From positions 1 to 64,000 of the forward strand of contig JAHEMM010000001.1 of assembly GCA_024643655.1 (NCBI GenBank): DNA of 64,000 bases. Direction: 5' to 3'. Shown piece after piece: positions 17,245 through 25,123 of this stretch. The stretch's first letter is position 1. Every line of letters begins with the position of its first letter. The notes below the pieces were generated by a model. It was not told where the DNA came from. It searched no databases and saw only the letters and a program-made list of their open reading frames with translations. The DNA is from Chitinophagaceae bacterium (GTDB lineage Bacteria > Bacteroidota > Bacteroidia > Chitinophagales > Chitinophagaceae). A program made the position numbers and the translations under genes.

Positions 17245-18624
17245 ATGAATAAATTATCAGGTTGGGATGATACAGTTGTTGCATTGGCAACTGCACAAGG
17301 TGTTGGGGCTATCGGAGTCATTCGGTTAAGCGGTGACAAATCATTTCAGATAGTCAATAAATTATTTCTTGCAAAAGATCTGTTACAACAAGCTACTCAT
17401 ACATTACATGTTGGGTTCTTAAAAGATGGTGAGCAGCTTTTAGATGAAGTGGTGGTTTCTCTATTCAAAGGTCCAAAGTCATATACCGGTGAAGATGTTA
17501 TTGAAATAAGTTGTCACGGATCTCCGTATGTACAACAGCAGATCATTGATGCATGTATAAAGCATGGTGCAAGGCTGGCAAAAGCAGGAGAGTTCACACA
17601 ACGGGCATTTCTAAATGGTAAATTAGACCTTACACAGGCTGAAGCAGTCGCAGATCTCATTGCTTCTAATACGGCAGCTTCTCAGAAAGCAGCATTACAT
17701 ACAATGAGGGGTGGCTTTTCTGAAAACTTAAAATTATTAAGGGATAGACTAATTACATTTTCAGCCTTAATAGAACTAGAATTAGACTTCAGCCAGGAGG
17801 ATGTAGAATTTGCAGATCGGAAACAATTTTATAATCTAATGGATGAGCTAACAAATTCTACGAATAAACTGATAGCATCTTTTTCTCTTGGTAATGTTAT
17901 TAAGAATGGTGTAAGTGTGGCTCTCGTTGGCAAACCAAATGCAGGCAAATCCACATTATTGAATAGTCTATTGAATGAAAACAGAGCAATTGTAAGCGAA
18001 ATTCCCGGTACTACACGAGATACGATAGAAGAAATGATTAACATAGATGGAATAATTTTTCGATTAATTGATACGGCTGGTATTCGCCAACATACTGCTG
18101 ATTTAGTTGAAAGTGAAGGAGTAGAACGTAGCCTGGAGAAAATTAAACAAGCTGATCTGGTTCTTTATTTATTTGATGCAAAAGATGAACTGGAAGAAGT
18201 TTCGACGAAGAGTTCTGAATTTCAACAACAGGGCATTAAATTTTTACTTGTAGCCAATAAAATAGATCAACTTAAAGAAACTGAAATCCGCAATAAATTT
18301 TCTGAGTTTAATGCAATGACTTTTATATCGGCGAAACATCATTTGCATACAGAAATATTAAAGCAAAAAATGGTTGATAATGTTTTGCAAGGATCCTTAC
18401 AAACGGAAAATACCATCATTACGAATGCAAGACATTATCATTCACTCATAGAAGTGGCTAAATCATTAAAAGAAGTGGTGTCAGGGTTAGATAATAAACT
18501 TTCAGGGGATTTATTATCGCTTGATATACGAAGGTGCTTGCATTACCTGGGTGAGATAACAGGCGAGATTACGCATGAAGATCAATTAGATTATATTTTT
18601 TCTAAATTCTGTATCGGAAAGTAA
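17245..18624 (+). CDS. mnmE: tRNA uridine-5-carboxymethylaminomethyl modification GTPase MnmE
   Basis: The 459-residue GTPase works with MnmG to modify U34 of certain tRNAs. An N-terminal folate-binding domain (VALATAQGVGAIGVIRLSG) precedes a helical domain. The inserted G domain carries GKPNAGKST (G1), GTTRDTIEE (G2), DTAGIR (G3) and NKID (G4). The last residues CIGK are the diagnostic catalytic C-I/L-G-K motif. Length is normal. Its operon context is single-gene. Confidence 0.97.
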   Translation: MNKLSGWDDTVVALATAQGVGAIGVIRLSGDKSFQIVNKLFLAKDLLQQATHTLHVGFLKDGEQLLDEVVVSLFKGPKSYTGEDVIEISCHGSPYVQQQIIDACIKHGARLAKAGEFTQRAFLNGKLDLTQAEAVADLIASNTAASQKAALHTMRGGFSENLKLLRDRLITFSALIELELDFSQEDVEFADRKQFYNLMDELTNSTNKLIASFSLGNVIKNGVSVALVGKPNAGKSTLLNSLLNENRAIVSEIPGTTRDTIEEMINIDGIIFRLIDTAGIRQHTADLVESEGVERSLEKIKQADLVLYLFDAKDELEEVSTKSSEFQQQGIKFLLVANKIDQLKETEIRNKFSEFNAMTFISAKHHLHTEILKQKMVDNVLQGSLQTENTIITNARHYHSLIEVAKSLKEVVSGLDNKLSGDLLSLDIRRCLHYLGEITGEITHEDQLDYIFSKFCIGK

Positions 18625-18633
18625 CATTTATAA

Positions 18634-18840
18634 ATACACTCTCAACTTTTCAGGTTCTTCAATTTTTTTGGAAAGTTTTCAAAGAGCAAAATAAGGCTAT
18701 TGCTTTTTTTATCAGAAGAAGATATGAAAGGTTTGTTCAATGGTAAAATGACTTTGCTGGAACTGGCCGATTTTTCAGATAAGGAAAAAGCATTAAATGA
18801 AGGGCTGGAACGGATAAAAAATAATACAAAAATTGATTAA
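18634..18840 (+). pseudogene. Decayed coding remnant between mnmE and the sulfatase gene
   Basis: The frame is open from 18634 to the stop at 18838-18840 but has no ATG until 18724. Read through, it gives a protein-like end with KSKIRLLLFLSEEDMKG followed by MTLLELADFSDKEKALNEGL and a Lys/Asn tail. The composition looks like a real C-terminus that has lost its front. I do not recognise the parent family. It overlaps the extended start region of the sulfatase gene by a few bases. Confidence 0.35.
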
Positions 18841-18874
18841 AAGAAACTATATTTTAAAAATAAAGACAACACGA

Positions 18875-20407
18875 ATGCAGAAAATAAATTTCATTTACAA
18901 AATAGCTTTCCTTGTTTTAATTAGCATTTGTTTTTTTAGCTGTGTTACATCAGACCAAAATAAAAGCAAAACAAATAAGCAATTGCCTAATATCATTTAC
19001 ATCTATGCAGATGATATGGGTTATGGCGAACTAGGTTGTTACGGACAACAAAAAATTAAAACTCCTAATCTTGATAAAATGGCTGCAGAAGGAATGAAGT
19101 TTACGCAGCATTATACCAGCACTCCCGTATGTGCGCCGGCAAGATGTATGCTTATGACAGGCAAGCATGGCGGACATTCGTATATAAGAGGCAACTTTGA
19201 ACTTGGTGGTTTTCCAGATAGTGCTGAAAGAGGACAGCTTGCATTATCTGCTAATGAAATAACAGTAGCTGAACTATTAAAGCAAAAAGGCTATGCTACC
19301 GCACTAACAGGTAAATGGGGTTTGGGTATGAATAATACTGAAGGTTCACCAAACAAGCAGGGCTTTGATTATTATTATGGCTACCTCGACCAAAAACAGG
19401 CTCATAATTATTACCCTACACATTTATGGGAGAACGATAAATGGGATTCTTTACATCAGCCTTTTATCAATGTTCATAAAAAGCTCGACTCAACAAACGC
19501 AACAGATTCAGATTTTGAATATTTTAAAGGGAAAACCTATGCTCCCGACAAGTTAACAGAGAAAGGGTTGGCTTTTATAAATAAAAATAAGGATAAGCCA
19601 TTTTTTTTATACATGCCATATACTATTCCGCATGTATCGTTACAAGCACCAGATGAATATGTAAAAAAATACATTGGACTATTTGATGAAAGACCTTATT
19701 ACGGTCAGCAGGGTTACGCCTCTTCAAAATATCCGTTCTCAACTTATGCAGCTATGATAACTTATTTGGATGATCAGGTTGGTATTATTATCAGTAAAAT
19801 AAAAGAACTAGGATTAGATGGCAATACGATAATTATGTTTAGCAGCGATAACGGCACTACATTTAATGGAGGAGTGGTAGCAAGTTATTTTAATAGTGTT
19901 GCCGGTTTACACGGCTTAAAAATGGATGTATATGAAGGTGGCATAAAAGAACCATTTATTGCAAGATGGCCCGGTAAGATAAAAGCAGGCACTACCAGCG
20001 ATTTAATTTCTGTTCAATACGACCTGATGGCAACATTAGCGGAACTTACTGGCCTGCCTGTACCAGAAGGCACCGATGGCATTTCATATTTGCCAACATT
20101 ACTAGGCAAACCTAAAAAGCAACAGAAAAGGGAATATATCTATTTCGAGTACCCTGAAAAAGGCGGCCAGCTTGCTATACGTATGGGTGATTGGAAAGCT
20201 GTAAAAGTAAACTTGAAAAAAAATCCATCTGCACCCTGGCAGCTATTCAATTTAATAACAGATGTAAATGAAACAAGAGATGTAGGCTCTCAACATCCTG
20301 ATTTATTAACAAAGTTTGATGCTATTGTAAAAAAAGAACACCGGGAGCCTGTAAAAGATGTATGGAAGTTTGCAGCTGAAGTAATAAAAGCCACCGATAG
20401 AAAATAA
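18875..20407 (+). CDS. Sulfatase lipoprotein with formylglycine-type active site
   Basis: The 510-residue protein is read from the ATG at 18875. A start at 18833 would put 14 extra residues before the signal peptide. The leader ends in a lipobox (CFFSC, Cys about 23). ADDMGYGELG at about residues 45-54 supplies calcium-binding Asp residues. CAPAR at 86-90 is the C-x-P-x-R motif whose Cys is converted to formylglycine, and SSDNGT occurs near residue 330. It resembles arylsulfatase-A-type S1 enzymes that remove sulfate esters from glycans. It is probably surface- or periplasm-anchored. It stands next to an alginate-type locus although alginate is not sulfated. The maturase gene is not in this window. 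Confidence 0.9.
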   Translation: MQKINFIYKIAFLVLISICFFSCVTSDQNKSKTNKQLPNIIYIYADDMGYGELGCYGQQKIKTPNLDKMAAEGMKFTQHYTSTPVCAPARCMLMTGKHGGHSYIRGNFELGGFPDSAERGQLALSANEITVAELLKQKGYATALTGKWGLGMNNTEGSPNKQGFDYYYGYLDQKQAHNYYPTHLWENDKWDSLHQPFINVHKKLDSTNATDSDFEYFKGKTYAPDKLTEKGLAFINKNKDKPFFLYMPYTIPHVSLQAPDEYVKKYIGLFDERPYYGQQGYASSKYPFSTYAAMITYLDDQVGIIISKIKELGLDGNTIIMFSSDNGTTFNGGVVASYFNSVAGLHGLKMDVYEGGIKEPFIARWPGKIKAGTTSDLISVQYDLMATLAELTGLPVPEGTDGISYLPTLLGKPKKQQKREYIYFEYPEKGGQLAIRMGDWKAVKVNLKKNPSAPWQLFNLITDVNETRDVGSQHPDLLTKFDAIVKKEHREPVKDVWKFAAEVIKATDRK

Positions 20408-20482
20408 TGAAGTACATCGCTTTATATTATTATTTGCTATAAATGCAACCGTTATGATTGCAGACTATTTACAATAAAATAG

Positions 20483-20653
20483 TATTGGTATTATTTTGTT
20501 TCGCCTATCAAGTCTTCAGGTGGAGGGTCTGAAATATATAGCAGAGAAAATCGTCAATATCAGGTATTTTCATTTGTTAATAATTCCCATACTATTGATG
20601 TTGTACTGACACCCGGTCTGGCATTAGTGGCGGTGAAGACGCTTCTTCAATAA
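20483..20653 (+). pseudogene. Possible remnant of a small secreted protein gene
   Basis: The frame 20483-20653 is open without an ATG and reads SSGGGSEIYSRENRQYQVFS and then a tail with VVLTPGLALVAVKTLLQ. In the neighbouring frame just upstream, from about 20474, there is a hydrophobic leader-like NKIVLVLFCFA. Joining the two would need one frameshift. This suggests a broken gene for a secreted protein, but the family is not recognised and chance remains possible. Confidence 0.25.
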
Positions 20654-20690
20654 AAGAAAAGCCGGAATTGAAATAATTCTAATTAACTTT

Positions 20691-22955
20691 TTATTTTACA
20701 ACATTATCCTTGCTTTCTACAAATTCATTCAATTCACTCTTCCCTGAATTTGTAAACAGGTTGTTTTTCAAAAGGTGCGCAGCCCTTACAATATCTTCAA
20801 AAAGTATCAATGTTTTGCCTGTATTACAATTAGTAAAATTATTATTTGCAATTGCTGATACCTGCGTGCCATACAGATGAATCAATGGAGCATCGCTTTT
20901 ACAATCTGTGAGTTTGTTACTCGTAAAGTTAAGATTTGGCCCCATTGTGCTTTCATCATTACCTGTACGTTGCATGGCTAGTATTTGTCCTTTATGTGTT
21001 GTTATCATATTATTGGCAATAACAAGCTTCTCCACATTATAATATCCCTTTTTGTCTAACTCATTAGAAAAGTTAAAGAGCAAACCTTTGTTATCGGTAA
21101 AAGTATTGTTAGTAATAATGATGCTATCCAGTACTGTAGTTTTTGCTGCAGTAAAGAATTGCATCTTGCCTCTTTTAAAATAACAATCAGTAATACTAAG
21201 ATTACTATGGTTACTACTACCTGAGGTGTCAGATGAAATGAAAGATTTTGATTCCACATCATCCATATCAATACGGAGTTTTTTCAACGTAATATTGTTG
21301 CCAGCTGTTATGTAGAATAAGAAATCATCAAAAGCGGCATTAAATTTAATTGTTCTTCTGCTTCTGGCTGATATGGTAACATTGGTATTCAATATTAATG
21401 GTGTCGGAAACTGATACTTTTTTCTAGTCAGAATAATTTCAAGGCTGCTGGATGTATTTTCCTGTAATGCTTTGTATACATCGTCGGAGGTTTTGCAGGT
21501 AACTCTTATTCTTGTCTGCTCTTCTGTAATAAATGAATTGCCAAACCATGAAGCACCACATTTTGTTTCAGCATTTGCAATTACCTGATTAAACTTTGCT
21601 AAATCTGTTACGCCGGGTGTTGCTGAAAGTTTACCGGCAAGTCTTGAATAACCAATAGCTTTCAAGGAATCGCTTATTCCAATTCCAATAGTAGTGCTTA
21701 CAGGAATCATAGCAGCGCCATTTTTTTGAATGTTGATAGTAGATTTATTAAAACCATCCGGCATTGTTTGTGGCATCGCATCATTGATAATATTTCCGGC
21801 AAATCGTATCCGGCTTATATCATCATGCTTTATATAAGCAATATTATCTGTGTTGTTGAAATATATATTATTGATAAATGCAACATTGGATGGGGTAACA
21901 GATCTTTCTTTATCACTTCCATCACAAAAACTTAGTGGGGTGCAATTATAAAAACTGTTGTTGGCGATTACGGCATCAGTAACCTCTACATATCTGTTGG
22001 CTGGTGAATTTGGAACACCATTCATGATGGCAATAGGGGAACGAAAATCTCTTCCACGGCACTCATAAAATAGATTATTGACAACCCATTGTCCTTTGTT
22101 GATAATGCGTACGCCACCAGTGCCAGGTTTATTATTGCCAAGGAAAACATTTCCTTCAACAGTATTATTATCTCCATGGCGAAGTACAACTGCACCTGAG
22201 CATTCTTTGAATAAATTGTTTCTGATGACATTACTACCTGATTTTAACGAAATGATCTCTGTTTCGCCATCACAATGTTCAAAAAAATTATCTGTAATTT
22301 GTGTGTTTGAATTGAATTCGCAATGTTGCGAAACGCCAACCCTTAATGTTTCTCCGGTATTGGATGCAAGCGGTGTTCTAAATCCGAAATAGTTATTATT
22401 AATGGAATGAAAATTCTCCCGGCTTCTTTCATCGTCAAGGATTACTGCCATCATCACACCCATATTTTTTTTATTTTGAAAACTACAATGATCAATCTGG
22501 TTATGTTTGCCATATAATGCTACCCAATAATTTTCATCTAATCTTTTGGGATTGTTAAAATCGTTGATAACGGTGTTTGTTACACGGCAGTAATTAGCAA
22601 GTTCTTTATCATTTACTCTAAATTTTATAATGGCATCATCACCAGCATACCCTTTTGTAAAATAAAGGCCATCGACAATAATGTAATTACCACCAATCAA
22701 TAGTTTAGAATTTCCGGTGATAATTACCTGGCCAGGAGTTTGTGCTTTAAAAGTTATTGGTAATTCTTTTGTACCATTACAATTTAATTTAATCGTAATA
22801 TTATTCCACGTTCCATTTTGTAAAATGATCTGATCGCCTGGTTTTGCTGCTGCATTTGCTTTCTTAAGTTCTTCGGCATTTTTTACAATAATTGTACTTG
22901 CATGGCAAAGTATAGAAAATAAAATAGAAACTTGTAGTAGAAAGATTTTACGCAT
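20691..22955 (-). CDS. Polysaccharide lyase family 6 (alginate lyase / chondroitinase-B type)
   Basis: The 754-residue secreted protein (signal peptide to about residue 19) folds as a right-handed beta-helix. The PL6 catalytic arrangement is complete: N199 in SNTGETLR, E231 and E233 binding calcium, K238 as base in ETEIISLKSG, and R259 in VVLRHGD. The spacings match those I recall for chondroitinase B (E243, E245, K250, R271). A second beta-helix region fills residues about 480-740, as in two-domain alginate lyases such as AlyGC. It cleaves uronate polymers by beta-elimination. Alginate is favoured by the neighbours. It lies 15 bp after the lacI stop, so both share a transcript. Confidence 0.9.
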   Translation of the reverse strand: MRKIFLLQVSILFSILCHASTIIVKNAEELKKANAAAKPGDQIILQNGTWNNITIKLNCNGTKELPITFKAQTPGQVIITGNSKLLIGGNYIIVDGLYFTKGYAGDDAIIKFRVNDKELANYCRVTNTVINDFNNPKRLDENYWVALYGKHNQIDHCSFQNKKNMGVMMAVILDDERSRENFHSINNNYFGFRTPLASNTGETLRVGVSQHCEFNSNTQITDNFFEHCDGETEIISLKSGSNVIRNNLFKECSGAVVLRHGDNNTVEGNVFLGNNKPGTGGVRIINKGQWVVNNLFYECRGRDFRSPIAIMNGVPNSPANRYVEVTDAVIANNSFYNCTPLSFCDGSDKERSVTPSNVAFINNIYFNNTDNIAYIKHDDISRIRFAGNIINDAMPQTMPDGFNKSTINIQKNGAAMIPVSTTIGIGISDSLKAIGYSRLAGKLSATPGVTDLAKFNQVIANAETKCGASWFGNSFITEEQTRIRVTCKTSDDVYKALQENTSSSLEIILTRKKYQFPTPLILNTNVTISARSRRTIKFNAAFDDFLFYITAGNNITLKKLRIDMDDVESKSFISSDTSGSSNHSNLSITDCYFKRGKMQFFTAAKTTVLDSIIITNNTFTDNKGLLFNFSNELDKKGYYNVEKLVIANNMITTHKGQILAMQRTGNDESTMGPNLNFTSNKLTDCKSDAPLIHLYGTQVSAIANNNFTNCNTGKTLILFEDIVRAAHLLKNNLFTNSGKSELNEFVESKDNVVK

Positions 22956-22970
22956 ATAAATTATTTGGTG

Positions 22971-23996
22971 TTATTTGTTTGGTGTAATTCTTTGAGAAGA
23001 TTCACGGATAAACAGTTTGGGTTTTAATATGATGTCTGTTTCCGACATATCTTCTGGATGATGCATCGTTTCTATAAAAAGTTTGGCAGCAGCTTTTCCC
23101 ATTTCAAAGGATTGTATTTCAACACTGGATATGCCTGGCGTTACTAAACTTACCATCGGTTCATTGTTAAAACTTACCAATGCAATATCATTTGGCATGG
23201 AAAGACCTTTTTTCTTTATAGCAAGCATTGCACCGATGGCCATTCTGTCACTAATAGTAAAGATTGCATCTGGTCTTTTTTTCATGGCTAATAATTCCTC
23301 TGTAGCAAAAAATGCATAGTCCTGATTAAAATCACAATGAATAATAAGAGATGGGTCTGGTTTAATTTTGTATTTTTTTAATGCATTTAAATACCCTTCC
23401 ATTCGGCTGTTGCTTATGCCTAAATTTTTCGGACCAGCAAGAATGGCAATTCTTTTAAAACCCTGTTCCAGTAAATGTTCGGTTGCAATAAACCCGCCTT
23501 CTTCATTATCAAGATGAACAGTTGGGGCTTTCAGATGTGGAGTTACTCTGTCAAAAACAATCATTGGGATATCCCTTTCCTGAATTTTTTTAAAATGCTC
23601 AAAAGATTTTGTTTCGCTGGAAACGGATATAATAAAGCCATCCACTAAACTTTCTAATAATCGTCTTGTATTAACAATCTCTCTTCCAAATGATTCATTA
23701 CTTTGGCAAACCATCACTGTATATCCTGCTTCCAAAGCAACTTCATCTATACCACGTACCATCATGGATAAAACATAATCAAGATTGGGAACTATTACCC
23801 CAATAGTATGTGTTTGTTTTTGCCGGAGACTTAAAGCAAGTCTGTTGGGTTGATAATTTAATTGTTCAGCTAATGCCATCACAGCATTTTTAGTATCACT
23901 ATTCACATCAGGGGCATTCCGCATAGCCCTGGAAACAGTTGAAACTGAAATATTCAATTGCTTGGCGATATCTTTTATCGTAGCTGGTTTATTCAT
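22971..23996 (-). CDS. LacI-family transcriptional regulator of the uronate locus
   Basis: The 341-residue regulator has the N-terminal helix-turn-helix TIKDIAKQLNISVSTVSRAM (about residues 5-24) and a hinge with YQPNRLALSLRQ. A periplasmic-binding-protein-like effector domain follows, from HTIGVIVPNLDYVLSMMV to the C-terminus. It is the only regulator in the locus and is divergent from the 13-gene run. CG-centred palindromes of LacI type lie in front of both promoters, which fits autoregulation and control of the catabolic genes. The effector is probably a sugar acid intermediate (inference). Confidence 0.93.
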   Translation of the reverse strand: MNKPATIKDIAKQLNISVSTVSRAMRNAPDVNSDTKNAVMALAEQLNYQPNRLALSLRQKQTHTIGVIVPNLDYVLSMMVRGIDEVALEAGYTVMVCQSNESFGREIVNTRRLLESLVDGFIISVSSETKSFEHFKKIQERDIPMIVFDRVTPHLKAPTVHLDNEEGGFIATEHLLEQGFKRIAILAGPKNLGISNSRMEGYLNALKKYKIKPDPSLIIHCDFNQDYAFFATEELLAMKKRPDAIFTISDRMAIGAMLAIKKKGLSMPNDIALVSFNNEPMVSLVTPGISSVEIQSFEMGKAAAKLFIETMHHPEDMSETDIILKPKLFIRESSQRITPNK

Positions 23997-24048
23997 TTAT
24001 GGCAAAATCAGTGTTTGGTAAAGCTAGTGGATAAAGAAATACGAGAAT

Positions 24049-24078
24049 GCCGGTAGCGTTGCCGGTAACGTTTTCGGC
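24049..24078. promoter_or_regulatory. LacI-type operator cluster proximal to lacI
   Basis: A 12-base tandem direct repeat (GCCGGTAGCGTT then GCCGGTAACGTT, one mismatch) runs into the palindrome GCCGGTAACGTTTTCGGC (24061-24078). That palindrome is symmetric at 14 of 18 positions about a central CG. Central AACGTT symmetry is typical of LacI/GalR operators. It lies 53-82 bases before the lacI start codon. Confidence 0.65.
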
Positions 24079-24279
24079 ACTTAATATTTAGAGAAATACT
24101 AATATTCTATTACTTATTTAGTTAAATACTAAAAATCAACAAAAATGTTAGATAAAATATTTTGATTATGAAATTGCTGATCTTTCTTTTACCACTAATA
24201 TTACTTTGAAGAAGTAAAAGTTTAAAGGATACTCATTCAATTAAATTAATATTTCTTCAAATCCCGCCCCCTAGAAAAC

Positions 24280-24293
24280 AGTTAACGTTTACT
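24280..24293. promoter_or_regulatory. LacI-type operator in front of the SDR gene
   Basis: AGTTAACGTTTACT is a 14-base palindrome about CG with only one mismatched pair. It ends 17 bases before the SDR ATG, so binding would block transcription or initiation of the catabolic run. It shares the AACGTT core with the cluster at 24049-24078. Confidence 0.65.
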
Positions 24294-24310
24294 AATTAAC
24301 TACGATAATC

Positions 24311-25057
24311 ATGAAAGGAAAAATTGCTATAGTTACAGGTGGTGCAAGAGATATAGGTCGTCAGGTTTCTTTAAAATTGGCAGCGGCTGGTGCAAAAGTT
24401 TGTATCAATTACTTTCAAAATAAAGAGCAGGCAAACGAAACACTTCAACTTATTACCGATGCAGGTGGCGAAGCAATTATTGCTTATGGTGATATGACTA
24501 AAGCAGCAGACGTGAAAGAAGTTGTTGATACTTGTACAAAAGCTTTTGGAAATGTAGTACATGTTTTGGTAAACGTTGCCGGAGGTTTAATGGGAAGAAA
24601 AACAATTACAGAAATTGACGAAGATTTCTGGGATGCTGTAATGAATGTTAATCTTAAATCTGTTTACCTCGTTACAAAAGCTGTAGTTCCATATATTACT
24701 GAAGGCGGTGCTATTGTAAATTTTGCATCACAAGCGGCAAGAGATGGTGGAGGGCCCGGTGCCATTGCTTATTCTACAGCAAAAGGTGGTGTATTAACGA
24801 TGACCAGAGGATTGGCAAAAGAGCTGGGGCCAAAAGGAATAAGAGTGAACTGTGTTTCGCCTGGAATGATCAATACTACATTTCATGATACGTTTACAAA
24901 AGCTGAGGTAAGAACAAATGTTGCTGCAGGAACGCCATTAAGAAGAGAGGGTAAAGCAGAAGAAGTGGGTGATCTGGTACTCTATCTGGCGGGAGAAAGT
25001 TCTTCATTTATAAATGGAGCCAGTATTGAAATTAACGGCGGAACTTATTTTGTATAA
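24311..25057 (+). CDS. SDR oxidoreductase, probable DEH reductase
   Basis: The 248-residue classical short-chain dehydrogenase has a nucleotide-binding TGGARDIG (residues 9-16), NVAGG at 88-92 in place of the usual NNAG, and catalytic Ser140, Tyr154 and Lys158 (YSTAK). Its place as first gene of the alginate-type run, next to PL17 and kdgF, suggests it reduces 4-deoxy-L-erythro-5-hexoseulose uronate (DEH) to 2-keto-3-deoxygluconate with NAD(P)H, as DehR/A1-R enzymes do. The sequence alone fits many SDR substrates, including 3-oxoacyl-ACP, so the substrate is inferred from context. Confidence 0.85.
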   Translation: MKGKIAIVTGGARDIGRQVSLKLAAAGAKVCINYFQNKEQANETLQLITDAGGEAIIAYGDMTKAADVKEVVDTCTKAFGNVVHVLVNVAGGLMGRKTITEIDEDFWDAVMNVNLKSVYLVTKAVVPYITEGGAIVNFASQAARDGGGPGAIAYSTAKGGVLTMTRGLAKELGPKGIRVNCVSPGMINTTFHDTFTKAEVRTNVAAGTPLRREGKAEEVGDLVLYLAGESSSFINGASIEINGGTYFV

Positions 25058-25067
25058 TTAGATATAC

Positions 25068-25098
25068 GCTGAAAGTATTTTACGATTATACTTTCAGC
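25068..25098 (+). repeat. Hairpin between SDR and PL17 genes
   Basis: Arms GCTGAAAGTAT (25068-25078) and ATACTTTCAGC (25088-25098) are perfectly complementary over 11 bp with a 9-base loop. It begins 11 bp after the SDR stop and ends 14-26 bp before the PL17 start. Only two T residues follow, so it is more likely an attenuator or mRNA-stabilising element than a full terminator. Confidence 0.6.
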
Positions 25099-25123
25099 TT
25101 GAATTACTTGAATGAATTGCCAT

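Larger units (their letters stand above)
23997..24310. promoter_or_regulatory. Divergent regulatory region between lacI and the catabolic run
   Basis: This 314-bp gap carries the promoters of both divergent units. It contains two LacI-type operator clusters (listed separately). On the lacI side, the complement reads TAGCTTTA about 10 bases before the lacI ATG, a one-mismatch -7 box. A 13-codon reading frame at 24168-24209 encodes only a hydrophobic MKLLIFLLPLILL and looks like a stray signal-peptide remnant or leader peptide. The rest is A+T-rich with nothing else recognisable. Confidence 0.7.

Noticed and set aside
22078-22392. 104-residue plus-strand ORF opposite the PL6 gene
   Set aside because: It lies over the catalytic region of PL6 (E231-R259), which is a real coding sequence on the minus strand.
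20691-22955. Naming the PL6 enzyme chondroitinase B
   Set aside because: Active-site spacing fits the whole PL6 family; the PL17, KdgF and KduID neighbours favour alginate or glucuronan over dermatan sulfate.
24311-25057. Annotating the SDR as 3-oxoacyl-ACP reductase FabG
   Set aside because: Similarity to FabG is general to SDRs; no other fatty acid genes are nearby, whereas uronate genes surround it.
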